Positions 35,789-44,305 of a stretch of 45,500 nucleotides of DNA are shown in pieces. Location of the stretch: positions 1 through 45,500 of the forward strand of contig CAMFHT010000003.1 in the NCBI GenBank assembly GCA_945952245.1, read 5' to 3'. This DNA is from an uncultured Rhizobium sp. GTDB lineage: Bacteria > Pseudomonadota > Alphaproteobacteria > Rhizobiales > Rhizobiaceae. Position numbers and translations under genes: made by a program. The notes below the pieces were generated by a model. The model searched no databases and was not told the DNA's origin. It saw nothing but the letters and a program-made list of their open reading frames with translations. Each line of letters opens with the position of its first letter. Position 1 is the stretch's first letter.

Positions 35789-37216
35789 ATGACCACGAAG
35801 GCTCTGCACCGATCCCGCTCCGGCGCCCATCCGTGGATGGCGAACAGCACCGACGGCCTCAAGGCGCGCATGCTGTCGGCCATCGGTGCGGACTCCATCG
35901 ACGAGCTCTTCCGCCAGATCCCGGACACGCACCGCGTCAAGGCGCCGATCGATCTGCCGCCCGCCATGACATCGGAAGTCGCGCTGAAGCGGCATCTGCG
36001 CGACATCGCGGCCCGCAACGCGCATGGCGAAACCCATCTCAACTTCCTTGGCGGCGGCATCTGGCAGCATCACGTGCCGGCCATCTGCGACGAGCTGGTA
36101 CGCCGCCAGGAATGGCTGACCTCCGTTTTCGGTTCGCCCGAGAGCGATCACGGCCGCAACCAGGCCTGGTTCGAGTTCTGCAGCCAGCTCGGAGAGCTGC
36201 TCGACATGGACCTCGTGGGCATGCCGGTCTACGGCTGGGGCTGTGCGGCTGGCCATGCGATCCGCATGGCGGCGCGCCTGACCGGACGCAGCCGTCTCCT
36301 GATCGCCGGGCCCATTGCACCCGAGCGGCTCTCCGTCATCGGAACATACTGCGCCTCCGCCCGCGACGAGAGCGTGATCGCGATCGAGCGGATATTGCCC
36401 GATCCAAAGACGGGTCGCATCGATATCGACGCCTTGGCTTCTCGCATGGATGCGACTGTCGCTGCTGTCTATCTGGAAAATCCCAACTACCTCGGCCTCT
36501 TCGAAACGCAGGTGCCGGAGATCGCGCGGCTTGCACGCGCGGCCGGTGCCGAAACCATCGTCGGTGTCGATCCGCTTACCCTTGGCGTGGCCGAGCCGCC
36601 CGCCCGGCAGGGTGCCGATATTGTCGTCGGTTCGCTGCAGCCGCTGGGCGTCCACATGCATGGCGGCGGTGGCGTCGGCGGCTTCATCGCCTCCCGCGAC
36701 GAGGAACGCTATGCGCGGGAATATCCGACCTTTCTCGTCAGCATCGCGCCGACGGTGGCGGAGGGCGAATACGGCTTCGGTCTCGCGCTCTTCCACCAGA
36801 CCTCTTATGGCATGCGAGAGGAAGGCAAGGACTGGACCGGCAATTCGACCTATCTCTGGACCATCGCCGCCGCTGCCTTCATGGCGCTTCTCGGCCCGCA
36901 GGGTTTCCAGGCCATGGGCCGGCGAATCCTTGCCAATGCCCACCGTGCGGCGGAGAAGCTCGCGGCGATCCAGGGTGTTCGTGTCATCCACCAGGGTGGT
37001 TTCTTCAAGGAGTTTCTCGTGGACTTCAACGCGACCGGCAAGACGGTCGCGGAGATCAACAGGGCGCTCCTCGGCCACCGTATCTTCGGCGGCATCGATC
37101 TCTCAGCCGAACAGCCCTCTCTCGGCCAGACTGCGCTCTATTGTGTGACGGAAGTTCATACGGACGAGGACATCGACCGAATTGCCCAAGCGCTCACGGA
37201 GGTTCTTGCCCGATGA
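35789..37216 (+). CDS. Glycine dehydrogenase (decarboxylating) subunit 1-like PLP-fold protein (GcvPA-like)
   Basis: HLNFLGGGIWQHHVPAICDELVRRQEWLTS, LENPNYLGLFETQ, SLQPLGVHMHGGGGVGGFIASRDEERYAREYPTFLV, NSTYLWTIAAAAFMALLGPQG. Confidence 0.85.
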   Translation: MTTKALHRSRSGAHPWMANSTDGLKARMLSAIGADSIDELFRQIPDTHRVKAPIDLPPAMTSEVALKRHLRDIAARNAHGETHLNFLGGGIWQHHVPAICDELVRRQEWLTSVFGSPESDHGRNQAWFEFCSQLGELLDMDLVGMPVYGWGCAAGHAIRMAARLTGRSRLLIAGPIAPERLSVIGTYCASARDESVIAIERILPDPKTGRIDIDALASRMDATVAAVYLENPNYLGLFETQVPEIARLARAAGAETIVGVDPLTLGVAEPPARQGADIVVGSLQPLGVHMHGGGGVGGFIASRDEERYAREYPTFLVSIAPTVAEGEYGFGLALFHQTSYGMREEGKDWTGNSTYLWTIAAAAFMALLGPQGFQAMGRRILANAHRAAEKLAAIQGVRVIHQGGFFKEFLVDFNATGKTVAEINRALLGHRIFGGIDLSAEQPSLGQTALYCVTEVHTDEDIDRIAQALTEVLAR

Positions 37217-38736
37217 AGTCACCCTCCTATCACGCCGCCCGCTGGGCGGAGCCCATCATCACCGAACTCGGATCGGAAGGCCGCTGCGGCCTCTTCATAG
37301 AGGATGCGCCGGATGCTCTGGATCTTATGCCCCGGGCACTGCGCAGAACCTCGGCTCCCGTCCTTCCGTCCCTCTCGGAACCCGAAGTCTTTCGCCACTA
37401 CCTGCACCTTGCGCAGATGACGCTCGGCATGCAGGGCGTCAGCCTCTTTGGCACCTGCACGATGAAGTACAATGCGCCCGTCAGCGAGGCGATCAGCTGG
37501 CGCCCGGAAATGGCGGAGACACATCCGCTGCAGGATCCGGAGACGCTGCAGGGCTCGCTCGCCTTCATTCACGGTCTCGACCGCATGCTGCGCAGCCTCT
37601 CCGGCATGGACCGGTTCGTGTTCCAGGCCGGCGGCGGGGCGGATGCGGCCTATACCCATTGCGCCGTGACCCGCGCCTGGCTGGCCGCCCGCGGCGAGCT
37701 TGGCAAGCGCGACGAGATCATCACCTCGATCCAGTCGCACCCCTGCAATCCCGCAACGGCGGCAACGGCAGGCTTCAAGGTCATCACGCTGACGCTCGAG
37801 GAAAACGGCTACCCCTCGCTGGAGCAGCTGAAGGCGGCTGTTTCGGATCGCACCGCCGCCCTGATGATCGGCAATCCCGACGACATGGGCATCTACAATC
37901 CCGAAATCCGGGAATGGGTCGACGTGGTGCACAGGGCCGGCGGCCTCTGCTTCTACGACCACGCCAACTTCAACGGCGTGATGGGCAAGATCCGGGCGCG
38001 GGAACTGGGTTTCGATGCCTGCATGTTCATGCTGCACAAGACCTTCGGCGCACCCAAGGGCGGCAATGGTCCCTCCGTCGGCGCCTATGGCTGCTCGGCC
38101 GAGCTAGAACCCTTCCTGCCGGCGCCGCTGGTCAACGAGGAGAACGGCCATTACCGGCTGGTGCAGCCCGGCGCTGGCGCAAGCGGCCATGTCCGCGAAT
38201 ATCTCGGCAATGTGCAGCAGGTAATGAAGGCCTATGCCTGGACACTCGCCATGGGCGCGGACGGCATAGACGAGGCATCCGATCTCTCTGTCCTTGCCAA
38301 CAATTACATGGACCACCGGCTCTCGACGATCCGGGGGCTCTCCCACTCGCATCCGCATCTCACCGGCTGGCGCATGGAAATGACGCGCTGGTCGATGGAG
38401 ACGCTCTGCCGCGAGACCGGGGTCAGCGTCTTCGACGTGCAGCGGCGGATGACCGATTTTGGCATCGATGCCTTCTGGCTGAGCCACGAGCCATGGCTGG
38501 TGCCCGAACCCTTCACGCCCGAGGCGGGAGAGATGTGGTCGCTGGAAGAGATCGACCGCTGGCTTGACGTGCTGGAGACGGTGGTGGCCGAGTGTTATGC
38601 CGATCCTGAGACCGTGCGCACCGCCCCGCACCGGCAGGCGATCCGGCAGCTCGACCAGAGCCACATCAACGACCCCGCACGGTTTGCGACGACCATGCGG
38701 GCCTGGAAGCGCAAATCCGCGGTCATCCCGGCCTGA
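37213..38736 (+). CDS. Glycine dehydrogenase (decarboxylating) subunit 2-like PLP enzyme (GcvPB-like)
   Basis: SLFGTCTMKYNAPVSEA, HPCNPATAATAGFKVITL, CFYDHANFNGVMG, CMFMLHKTFGAPKGGNGPSVGAYG (PLP Lys); ATGA overlap with GcvPA-like gene. Confidence 0.88.
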   Translation: MKSPSYHAARWAEPIITELGSEGRCGLFIEDAPDALDLMPRALRRTSAPVLPSLSEPEVFRHYLHLAQMTLGMQGVSLFGTCTMKYNAPVSEAISWRPEMAETHPLQDPETLQGSLAFIHGLDRMLRSLSGMDRFVFQAGGGADAAYTHCAVTRAWLAARGELGKRDEIITSIQSHPCNPATAATAGFKVITLTLEENGYPSLEQLKAAVSDRTAALMIGNPDDMGIYNPEIREWVDVVHRAGGLCFYDHANFNGVMGKIRARELGFDACMFMLHKTFGAPKGGNGPSVGAYGCSAELEPFLPAPLVNEENGHYRLVQPGAGASGHVREYLGNVQQVMKAYAWTLAMGADGIDEASDLSVLANNYMDHRLSTIRGLSHSHPHLTGWRMEMTRWSMETLCRETGVSVFDVQRRMTDFGIDAFWLSHEPWLVPEPFTPEAGEMWSLEEIDRWLDVLETVVAECYADPETVRTAPHRQAIRQLDQSHINDPARFATTMRAWKRKSAVIPA

Positions 38737-38761
38737 CGCTCACCCCTCATCGACACCGCCA

Positions 38762-38780
38762 TGCCGCGCCCTCCGCGGCA
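38762..38780 (+). other. Small intercistronic hairpin upstream of pcaI
   Basis: TGCCGCG-ccctc-CGCGGCA, perfect 7-bp stem. Confidence 0.45.
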
Positions 38781-38821
38781 GTTGGCCTATTTCGACGCCC
38801 TGACAGGAAAGGAAAGAGCCT

Positions 38822-39550
38822 GTGCCCTTGAACAAGACGGTGGACAGCCTCGCGGAGGCGGTGGCCGGCATCGGAGATGGCGCGAGCGTGATGATCGGTG
38901 GCTTCGGCGGGTCCGGTGCGCCGATCGAGCTCATCCATGCGCTGATCGACCGCTATCTCGCGACCGGTCACCCGAAGAATCTGGTCGTCATCAACAACAA
39001 TGCCGGAAATGGCCATGTGGGTCTGGCGGCGCTCATCGAGCAGCGCATGGTCAGGAAGCTGATCTGCTCCTTCCCGCGCTCAGCCGATCCCAGGGTGTTT
39101 ACCGACATGTATCTGGCCGGCGAGATCGAGCTGGAACTCGTCCCGCAGGGAACGCTCGCAGAGCGCATCCGCGCCGGCGGTGCGGGCATTCCCGCCTTCT
39201 ATACGCCCACCGCCTACGGCACGGATCTCGCCGCCGGCAAGACGGTTGAAATCTTCGAGGGCCGGCCCTACGTGCAGGAGCGCTGGCTGAAGGCCGACTT
39301 CGCGATCGTCAAGGCGCGCCGGGCCGACAGCCATGGCAACCTCACCTATTCAAAGGCGGCCCGGAACTTCAATCCGCTGATGTGCATGGCGGCCGCCCAC
39401 ACCATCGTGCAGGTGGAGGAGATCGTCGCGCCGGGCGATATCGATCCGGAAGCCGTCATCACGCCAGGCATCTTCGTGCAGGCGGTCGTCCGCGTGCCGG
39501 ATCCGCAGCAGGAAGAAGTCCTCAACCGGCAGGGAGCCCATCACCCATGA
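38822..39550 (+). CDS. pcaI: 3-oxoadipate CoA-transferase subunit A
   Basis: ASVMIGGFGGSGAPIELIHALIDR, NNNAGNGHVGLAALIEQ, ADSHGNLTYSKAARNFNPLM; GTG start with AGGAAAGGAAAG upstream. Confidence 0.9.
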   Translation: MPLNKTVDSLAEAVAGIGDGASVMIGGFGGSGAPIELIHALIDRYLATGHPKNLVVINNNAGNGHVGLAALIEQRMVRKLICSFPRSADPRVFTDMYLAGEIELELVPQGTLAERIRAGGAGIPAFYTPTAYGTDLAAGKTVEIFEGRPYVQERWLKADFAIVKARRADSHGNLTYSKAARNFNPLMCMAAAHTIVQVEEIVAPGDIDPEAVITPGIFVQAVVRVPDPQQEEVLNRQGAHHP

Positions 39551-40218
39551 CGTCGAAGCTTTCCAATGCCCAGATCGCCTGGCGCGCGGCGCAGGACATC
39601 GAGGACGGCGCCTATGTGAACCTCGGCATCGGCTTTCCGGAAATGGTGGCGCGCTACCAGCCCGAGGGCCGCGAGGCGATTTTCCACACCGAAAACGGCA
39701 TCCTCAACTTCGGCGAGCCGCCGGCGGAAGGGGAGGAGGATTGGGATCTCATCAATGCGGGCAAGAAGGCCGTGACGCTGAAGCCCGGTGCCGCCTTCTT
39801 CCACCATGCGGACAGCTTTGCGATGGTGCGTGGCGGTCATCTCGACGTCGCGATCCTCGGCGCCTACCAGGTCGCGGAGAACGGCGATCTCGCCAACTGG
39901 AGCGTGGGTGCCGGCGGGGTTCCTGCCGTCGGTGGTGCAATGGACCTCGTGCATGGCGCCAAGCGCGTCGCCGTCATCACCGAGCACGTGACGAAGAAGG
40001 GCGAGCCGAAGCTGCTTTCCCGATGCACCCTGCCGCTCACTGGTGTCGGCTGTGTCACCCGCGTCTATACCAGCCTTGCTGTCATCGACATCGAGGGCGG
40101 GCGTTTCGTGCTCAGGGAAAAACTGCCGGCCATTTCGCTCAACGAGCTGCAAAGCCTGACGGGGGCGGAGCTTCTGGTTCCCGGCCCCGTGACCGACCTC
40201 ATCGTGCCGGAGCTCTGA
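39547..40218 (+). CDS. pcaJ: 3-oxoadipate CoA-transferase subunit B
   Basis: YVNLGIGFPEMVARY, TENGILNFGEPP, LGAYQVAENGDLANWSVG, VGGAMDLVHGAKRV. Confidence 0.9.
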   Translation: MTSKLSNAQIAWRAAQDIEDGAYVNLGIGFPEMVARYQPEGREAIFHTENGILNFGEPPAEGEEDWDLINAGKKAVTLKPGAAFFHHADSFAMVRGGHLDVAILGAYQVAENGDLANWSVGAGGVPAVGGAMDLVHGAKRVAVITEHVTKKGEPKLLSRCTLPLTGVGCVTRVYTSLAVIDIEGGRFVLREKLPAISLNELQSLTGAELLVPGPVTDLIVPEL

Positions 40219-40220
40219 TC

Positions 40221-41435
40221 ATGTCCGAAGCCTATATCTGCGACTACGTGCGCACGCCGATCGGCCGCTTCGGCGGTGCCTTGTCCTCCGTCCGTGCGGA
40301 TGATCTCGGCGCCGTGCCGCTCAAGGCGCTCATCGCGCGTTACCCTGGCCTCGATCTTGAAGCCATCGACGAGGTCGTCTACGGCTGCGCCAACCAGGCG
40401 GGTGAAGACAACCGAAACGTGGCGCGCATGTCGCTCCTGCTCGCGGGCCTTCCGGTCTCTGTCCCCGGCACGACGATCAACCGCCTCTGCGGCTCCGGAA
40501 TGGACGCGGTCATCACCGCAGCCCGGGCGATCCGAGCCGGCGAAGCGGAACTCGTCATCGCCGGCGGCGTCGAAAGCATGAGCCGCGCACCCTTCGTGAT
40601 GCCGAAGGCGGAGACCGCCTTCTCGCGCGCTGCCGAGATCCACGACACCACCATCGGCTGGCGTTTCGTGAACCCGGTCATGAAGGCGCAGTACGGTGTG
40701 GACTCCATGCCGGAGACGGGCGAGAACGTGGCCGAGCAGTTCAAGGTGAGCCGTGCAGACCAGGATGTCTTTGCGCTCCGCTTGCAGGAAAAGGCCGCGG
40801 CTGCACAGGCAAACGGCCGGCTTGCCCGCGAAATCACGCCGGTAACCATCCCCTCCCGCAAGGGCGATCCGGTGGTCGTGGACCGTGACGAGCATCCGCG
40901 CGCGACGACAATGGAAGCACTCGGCAAGCTCGGCACGCCGTTCAGGCGGGAAGGCGGCACGGTGACGGCCGGCAACGCGTCCGGCGTCAACGATGGCGCT
41001 GCGGCCCTCATCATCGCATCCGAGGCCGCGGCAAGGAAGCATCGCCTCACGCCGATAGCCCGCATCCTCGGCGGCGCGACCGCAGGCGTCGAGCCGCGCA
41101 TCATGGGCATCGGCCCGGCACCGGCCTCGCAAAGGCTTATGGCCCGTCTCGGCATGACCCCGGACCAGTTCGACGTCATCGAGCTCAACGAGGCCTTTGC
41201 CTCCCAGGGGCTCGCGACGCTCCGCCTGCTCGGCATTGCCGACGACGACAGCCGCGTCAATCGCAATGGCGGCGCGATTGCGCTGGGCCACCCCCTCGGC
41301 ATGTCGGGCGCCCGCATCACCGGCACGGCGGCGCTGGAGCTTCAGGAAGCGGGTGGCCGCTTTTCGCTCTCCACCATGTGCATCGGCGTCGGACAGGGCA
41401 TTGCAATTGTGCTGGAGCGTGCCGGCACCAATTAG
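40221..41435 (+). CDS. pcaF: 3-oxoadipyl-CoA thiolase / acetyl-CoA acetyltransferase
   Basis: YICDYVRTPIGRFGGALSSVRADDL, TINRLCGSGMDAV, GGVESMSRAPFVM, IELNEAFASQGLATLRLLG, GGAIALGHPLGMSGAR. Confidence 0.92.
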   Translation: MSEAYICDYVRTPIGRFGGALSSVRADDLGAVPLKALIARYPGLDLEAIDEVVYGCANQAGEDNRNVARMSLLLAGLPVSVPGTTINRLCGSGMDAVITAARAIRAGEAELVIAGGVESMSRAPFVMPKAETAFSRAAEIHDTTIGWRFVNPVMKAQYGVDSMPETGENVAEQFKVSRADQDVFALRLQEKAAAAQANGRLAREITPVTIPSRKGDPVVVDRDEHPRATTMEALGKLGTPFRREGGTVTAGNASGVNDGAAALIIASEAAARKHRLTPIARILGGATAGVEPRIMGIGPAPASQRLMARLGMTPDQFDVIELNEAFASQGLATLRLLGIADDDSRVNRNGGAIALGHPLGMSGARITGTAALELQEAGGRFSLSTMCIGVGQGIAIVLERAGTN

Positions 41436-41491
41436 TTCCCCCGCTTCGGATGGTCGCACTTGCTATGCTCCCATTACAGTCCGAAGCTCTT

Positions 41492-41522
41492 GCCCTGCAG
41501 GCCTGGCTTGCAGGGCTTTTTC
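41492..41522 (+). terminator. Rho-independent terminator after pcaF
   Basis: GCCCTGCA-loop-TGCAGGGC followed by TTTTT. Confidence 0.85.
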
Positions 41523-41545
41523 GTTACTGCGAGTGCAGCCATTGC

Positions 41546-42103
41546 TCATGCAGCGGGGTTTTGCTTTTGCTGCGGACGCGGGACCAGCAGGCAGACGGGT
41601 ACGATCAACACCGCGATCAGCAGCATGGCTTGGAAGGTGGCGTGCAGGGCGTCCTGTAGCACGAGCCGTCTTTCTGCCGCTCCGTTCTGAGCCGCGCCCG
41701 TTCCGTTGAGAAGCGCGCAGAACTCTTCCGGCGTTACTAGCGGGCCATTGGCGGAATGGGCAAGCCCGTACGAAAGCACTGTGCCCAGCACCGCGGCGCC
41801 CAGCGTGCTACCCAGGTTTCGTGAAAAGACGTTGGAGGCTGTGGCGCTGCCGCGCTCTGTCCAGCCGACGCTGTCCTGCGTCAGGATCAGTGCGCTTATG
41901 TTGAGGAGACCCATTCCGAAACCCATGATCAGGGAGCCCGCGCCAGCCAGAACGGGCGAGCTTGAAGGGGACAGCAGGACAAGCAGCAGCGTGCCCATGG
42001 GTATAAACAGGCTGCCGACGATCATGATCGGGCGTAGGCCAAAACGGCCATATGTGCGCGATGCAATCGTCGCGCAGAGACGAGCGTCGGAAGCGGCGAC
42101 AGT
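41546..42103 (-). pseudogene. C-terminal remnant of an MFS (DHA2/EmrB-QacA type) transporter
   Basis: RTYGRFGLRPIMIVGSLFIPMG...GFGMGLLNISALILTQDSVGWTERGSATASNVFSRNLGSTLGAAVLGTVLSYGL; no N-terminal TM domain, in-frame stop a few codons upstream. Confidence 0.75.
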
Positions 42104-42281
42104 CTCCGGAGCACTACCAAAATCTCAAACCGCATCCGTCAAGCACAGCGACCACACCCAATTTGAGGGGGCGGTCCCAATCAGGCAGCAGGGGCTATGG
42201 CAATCGCGCTTGCCGCAACAAGGGCGATGGGCACCTTGCTGTCGCGAGCGCTCATCGCCTGCCATTTTCACCTTGATCCGT

Positions 42282-44213
42282 TCAGGCTGGCACTGCTGGC
42301 TGTGGGGCGTCCATCATCGCGCGGTATTGGTGGGCTCGGTCGTGAAATGACTGATGCCAAAGCTCGAGCGATAGTAATCCCCACGTCTTGCGGGAGAACT
42401 GGCTGCCGCGATCGAAATTGCGGGAGATCGCCTCGTTAACGAGGTATGGGCGATGTCGGGCCGAGCTTGACGAGAAGACGTCACGCACAAATTCGTTAAG
42501 CTCGCCGGCATACCATTCCTTCAGCGGTACCGGGAAACCCATCTTGTCACGGCGGTTGATGATGTTGTCCGGCAGGTAGCCGGCCGCAAAATTGCGCAGC
42601 AGGTGTTTCATCCGACCACCCGGGAACTTGATGATAGCCGGGATCGTCGCCGCAAGTTCGACGAGCGGTTTGTCCAGGAAAGGAACCCGCGCCTCAAGCC
42701 CATGCGCCATGGACATCCGGTCTTCCACCTGAAGCAGGGCTGGAAGCAGACACTTGAAGTCGAAGTGCGTCATGGAGTCAAAGTATGCTTCCTTTCGCAC
42801 GTTCCTTCCGGAATTGAAGATGGAGCGGTACCGCTCTACCACTCCGGCCATGTCGAGATCGTTCCAGTTGACCTCCTCCTGCATGTCGGAGGATCTGTCG
42901 ATCAGCCGGAAATAGCGGTCGTCCATCTCCCCAAAAAGTCCTTCTGCGAAGAACTGCTGCAGGAGCGGCTTGTACTCCTGCAGCACGGTGAGGTTCGGTA
43001 TGATGGATTGCGGCGTCACGACGTAGCTGCCATTGTTATAGGTTCCGTCAATGGCAGATTTCAGAGACTGCTCCAGGTAGGCGACGAGATAACGGGCATA
43101 GCCACCGAACACTTCGTCACCGCCCTGACCGCCGAGAACGACTTTTACGTGCCTCGAAGCTAGCTCCGAAACCATGTATTGCGGGAACGAGCCGGGGCCA
43201 GCGACAGGATGGTCGAGATGGTAGATGACCTTCGAGATGTTCTTACGGAAGTCGTCAGCTGTGATGGCGACCTCTTGAAACGCAATGCCGGAGTGTTCGG
43301 CTGCGGATCTCGCATGATGGCTTTCGTCATAGGCAGGAGATTCAAGAAATTTGCCGTGGAAGCCTATCCGCGCGCTCTTGTCGCTGCCGGAAGACAGGGC
43401 CGTGACCAGGCTGGAGTCGACACCGCCTGACAAATAGGAGCCGACTGGCACGTCGGAGCGCATGTGGTAGTCCATCGACTCATGCATCAACTCCGCTACC
43501 TTGTTTTCGAAATAGCGGCTTGTGTGGTCGAGATCGGCCCTGTAGTCCACGTCCCAGTAACGGGCAGCGACCGCGCGGCCGTTCTGGATGGTCAGGCTGT
43601 GTCCCGGCATCAGGGCATGCACGTGGCGAAACAGGTTTTGCGCGCTGATCTGGTACTGGAACGTCAGATACTCCGCGAGCGCAGATGCATCGGTTTCGAT
43701 TTCAGGCAAGAACGGCAGCAGCGCCTTTATTTCCGAAGCGAAGTAAAGGAGCCCATCTACCTCAGCATAGTAGAATGGCTTGATTCCGAACTGGTCGCGC
43801 GCCGCAAAGAAGGTGTTGTCGCTCCAGATCGCGAACGAGAACATTCCGCGCAGGTGGTCCACGCACTGAGGTCCCCAGCGCTCATAGGCTGCCAGAATAG
43901 TCTCCGTGTCCGAGTGTGACTGAAACTGCCATCTTTGCCGAAGCACGTCGCGCAGCTCGGGATAGTTGTAGATCTCGCCGTTGAAGGTGATTACGGAGCC
44001 ATTGTTGCCGGTCATGGGCTGGGCACCTTGCGGACTCAGGTCGATGATCGCCAGCCGGCGATGCGCGAAGCCGCAGCGCGCGTCGGGTGCCTGCCAGAAT
44101 CCGTGGCCATCCGGTCCACGATGCGCGATGAGCGAGCTCATTACCTTCAGCCGGCGTTCAAGGCCGGGAATTGGGGTTCCGTCCAGGGATACGATGCCAG
44201 CGATGCCACACAT
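42282..44213 (-). CDS. asnB: Asparagine synthase (glutamine-hydrolysing)
   Basis: MCGIAGIVSLDG, NGEIYNYPELRD, DQFGIKPFYYAEVDG, GSYLSGGVDSSLVTAL, GLEARVPFLDKPLVE. Confidence 0.93.
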   Translation of the reverse strand: MCGIAGIVSLDGTPIPGLERRLKVMSSLIAHRGPDGHGFWQAPDARCGFAHRRLAIIDLSPQGAQPMTGNNGSVITFNGEIYNYPELRDVLRQRWQFQSHSDTETILAAYERWGPQCVDHLRGMFSFAIWSDNTFFAARDQFGIKPFYYAEVDGLLYFASEIKALLPFLPEIETDASALAEYLTFQYQISAQNLFRHVHALMPGHSLTIQNGRAVAARYWDVDYRADLDHTSRYFENKVAELMHESMDYHMRSDVPVGSYLSGGVDSSLVTALSSGSDKSARIGFHGKFLESPAYDESHHARSAAEHSGIAFQEVAITADDFRKNISKVIYHLDHPVAGPGSFPQYMVSELASRHVKVVLGGQGGDEVFGGYARYLVAYLEQSLKSAIDGTYNNGSYVVTPQSIIPNLTVLQEYKPLLQQFFAEGLFGEMDDRYFRLIDRSSDMQEEVNWNDLDMAGVVERYRSIFNSGRNVRKEAYFDSMTHFDFKCLLPALLQVEDRMSMAHGLEARVPFLDKPLVELAATIPAIIKFPGGRMKHLLRNFAAGYLPDNIINRRDKMGFPVPLKEWYAGELNEFVRDVFSSSSARHRPYLVNEAISRNFDRGSQFSRKTWGLLSLELWHQSFHDRAHQYRAMMDAPQPAVPA

Positions 44214-44305
44214 TGAGACGAAGTACTCCTATGTCATGCAGGGGAGCTCATACGTCTCCTCCTGCCGCGGAACATGCAAGATATTGAGCCCGATGCCGAG
44301 AATCA

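Noticed and set aside
35561-37078. 505-aa minus-strand ORF opposite the GcvPA-like gene
   Set aside because: Antisense shadow; composition typical of a complementary-strand frame.
35731-38736. 1001-aa ORF suggesting a GcvPA-GcvPB fusion
   Set aside because: The first half is out of frame with the GcvPA-like protein (35789-37216). Only the part from 37213 is real GcvPB-like sequence.
35789-38736. Housekeeping glycine cleavage system
   Set aside because: No GcvH, GcvT or lipoamide dehydrogenase nearby and a divergent PLP motif, though a search of the whole genome would be needed to be certain.
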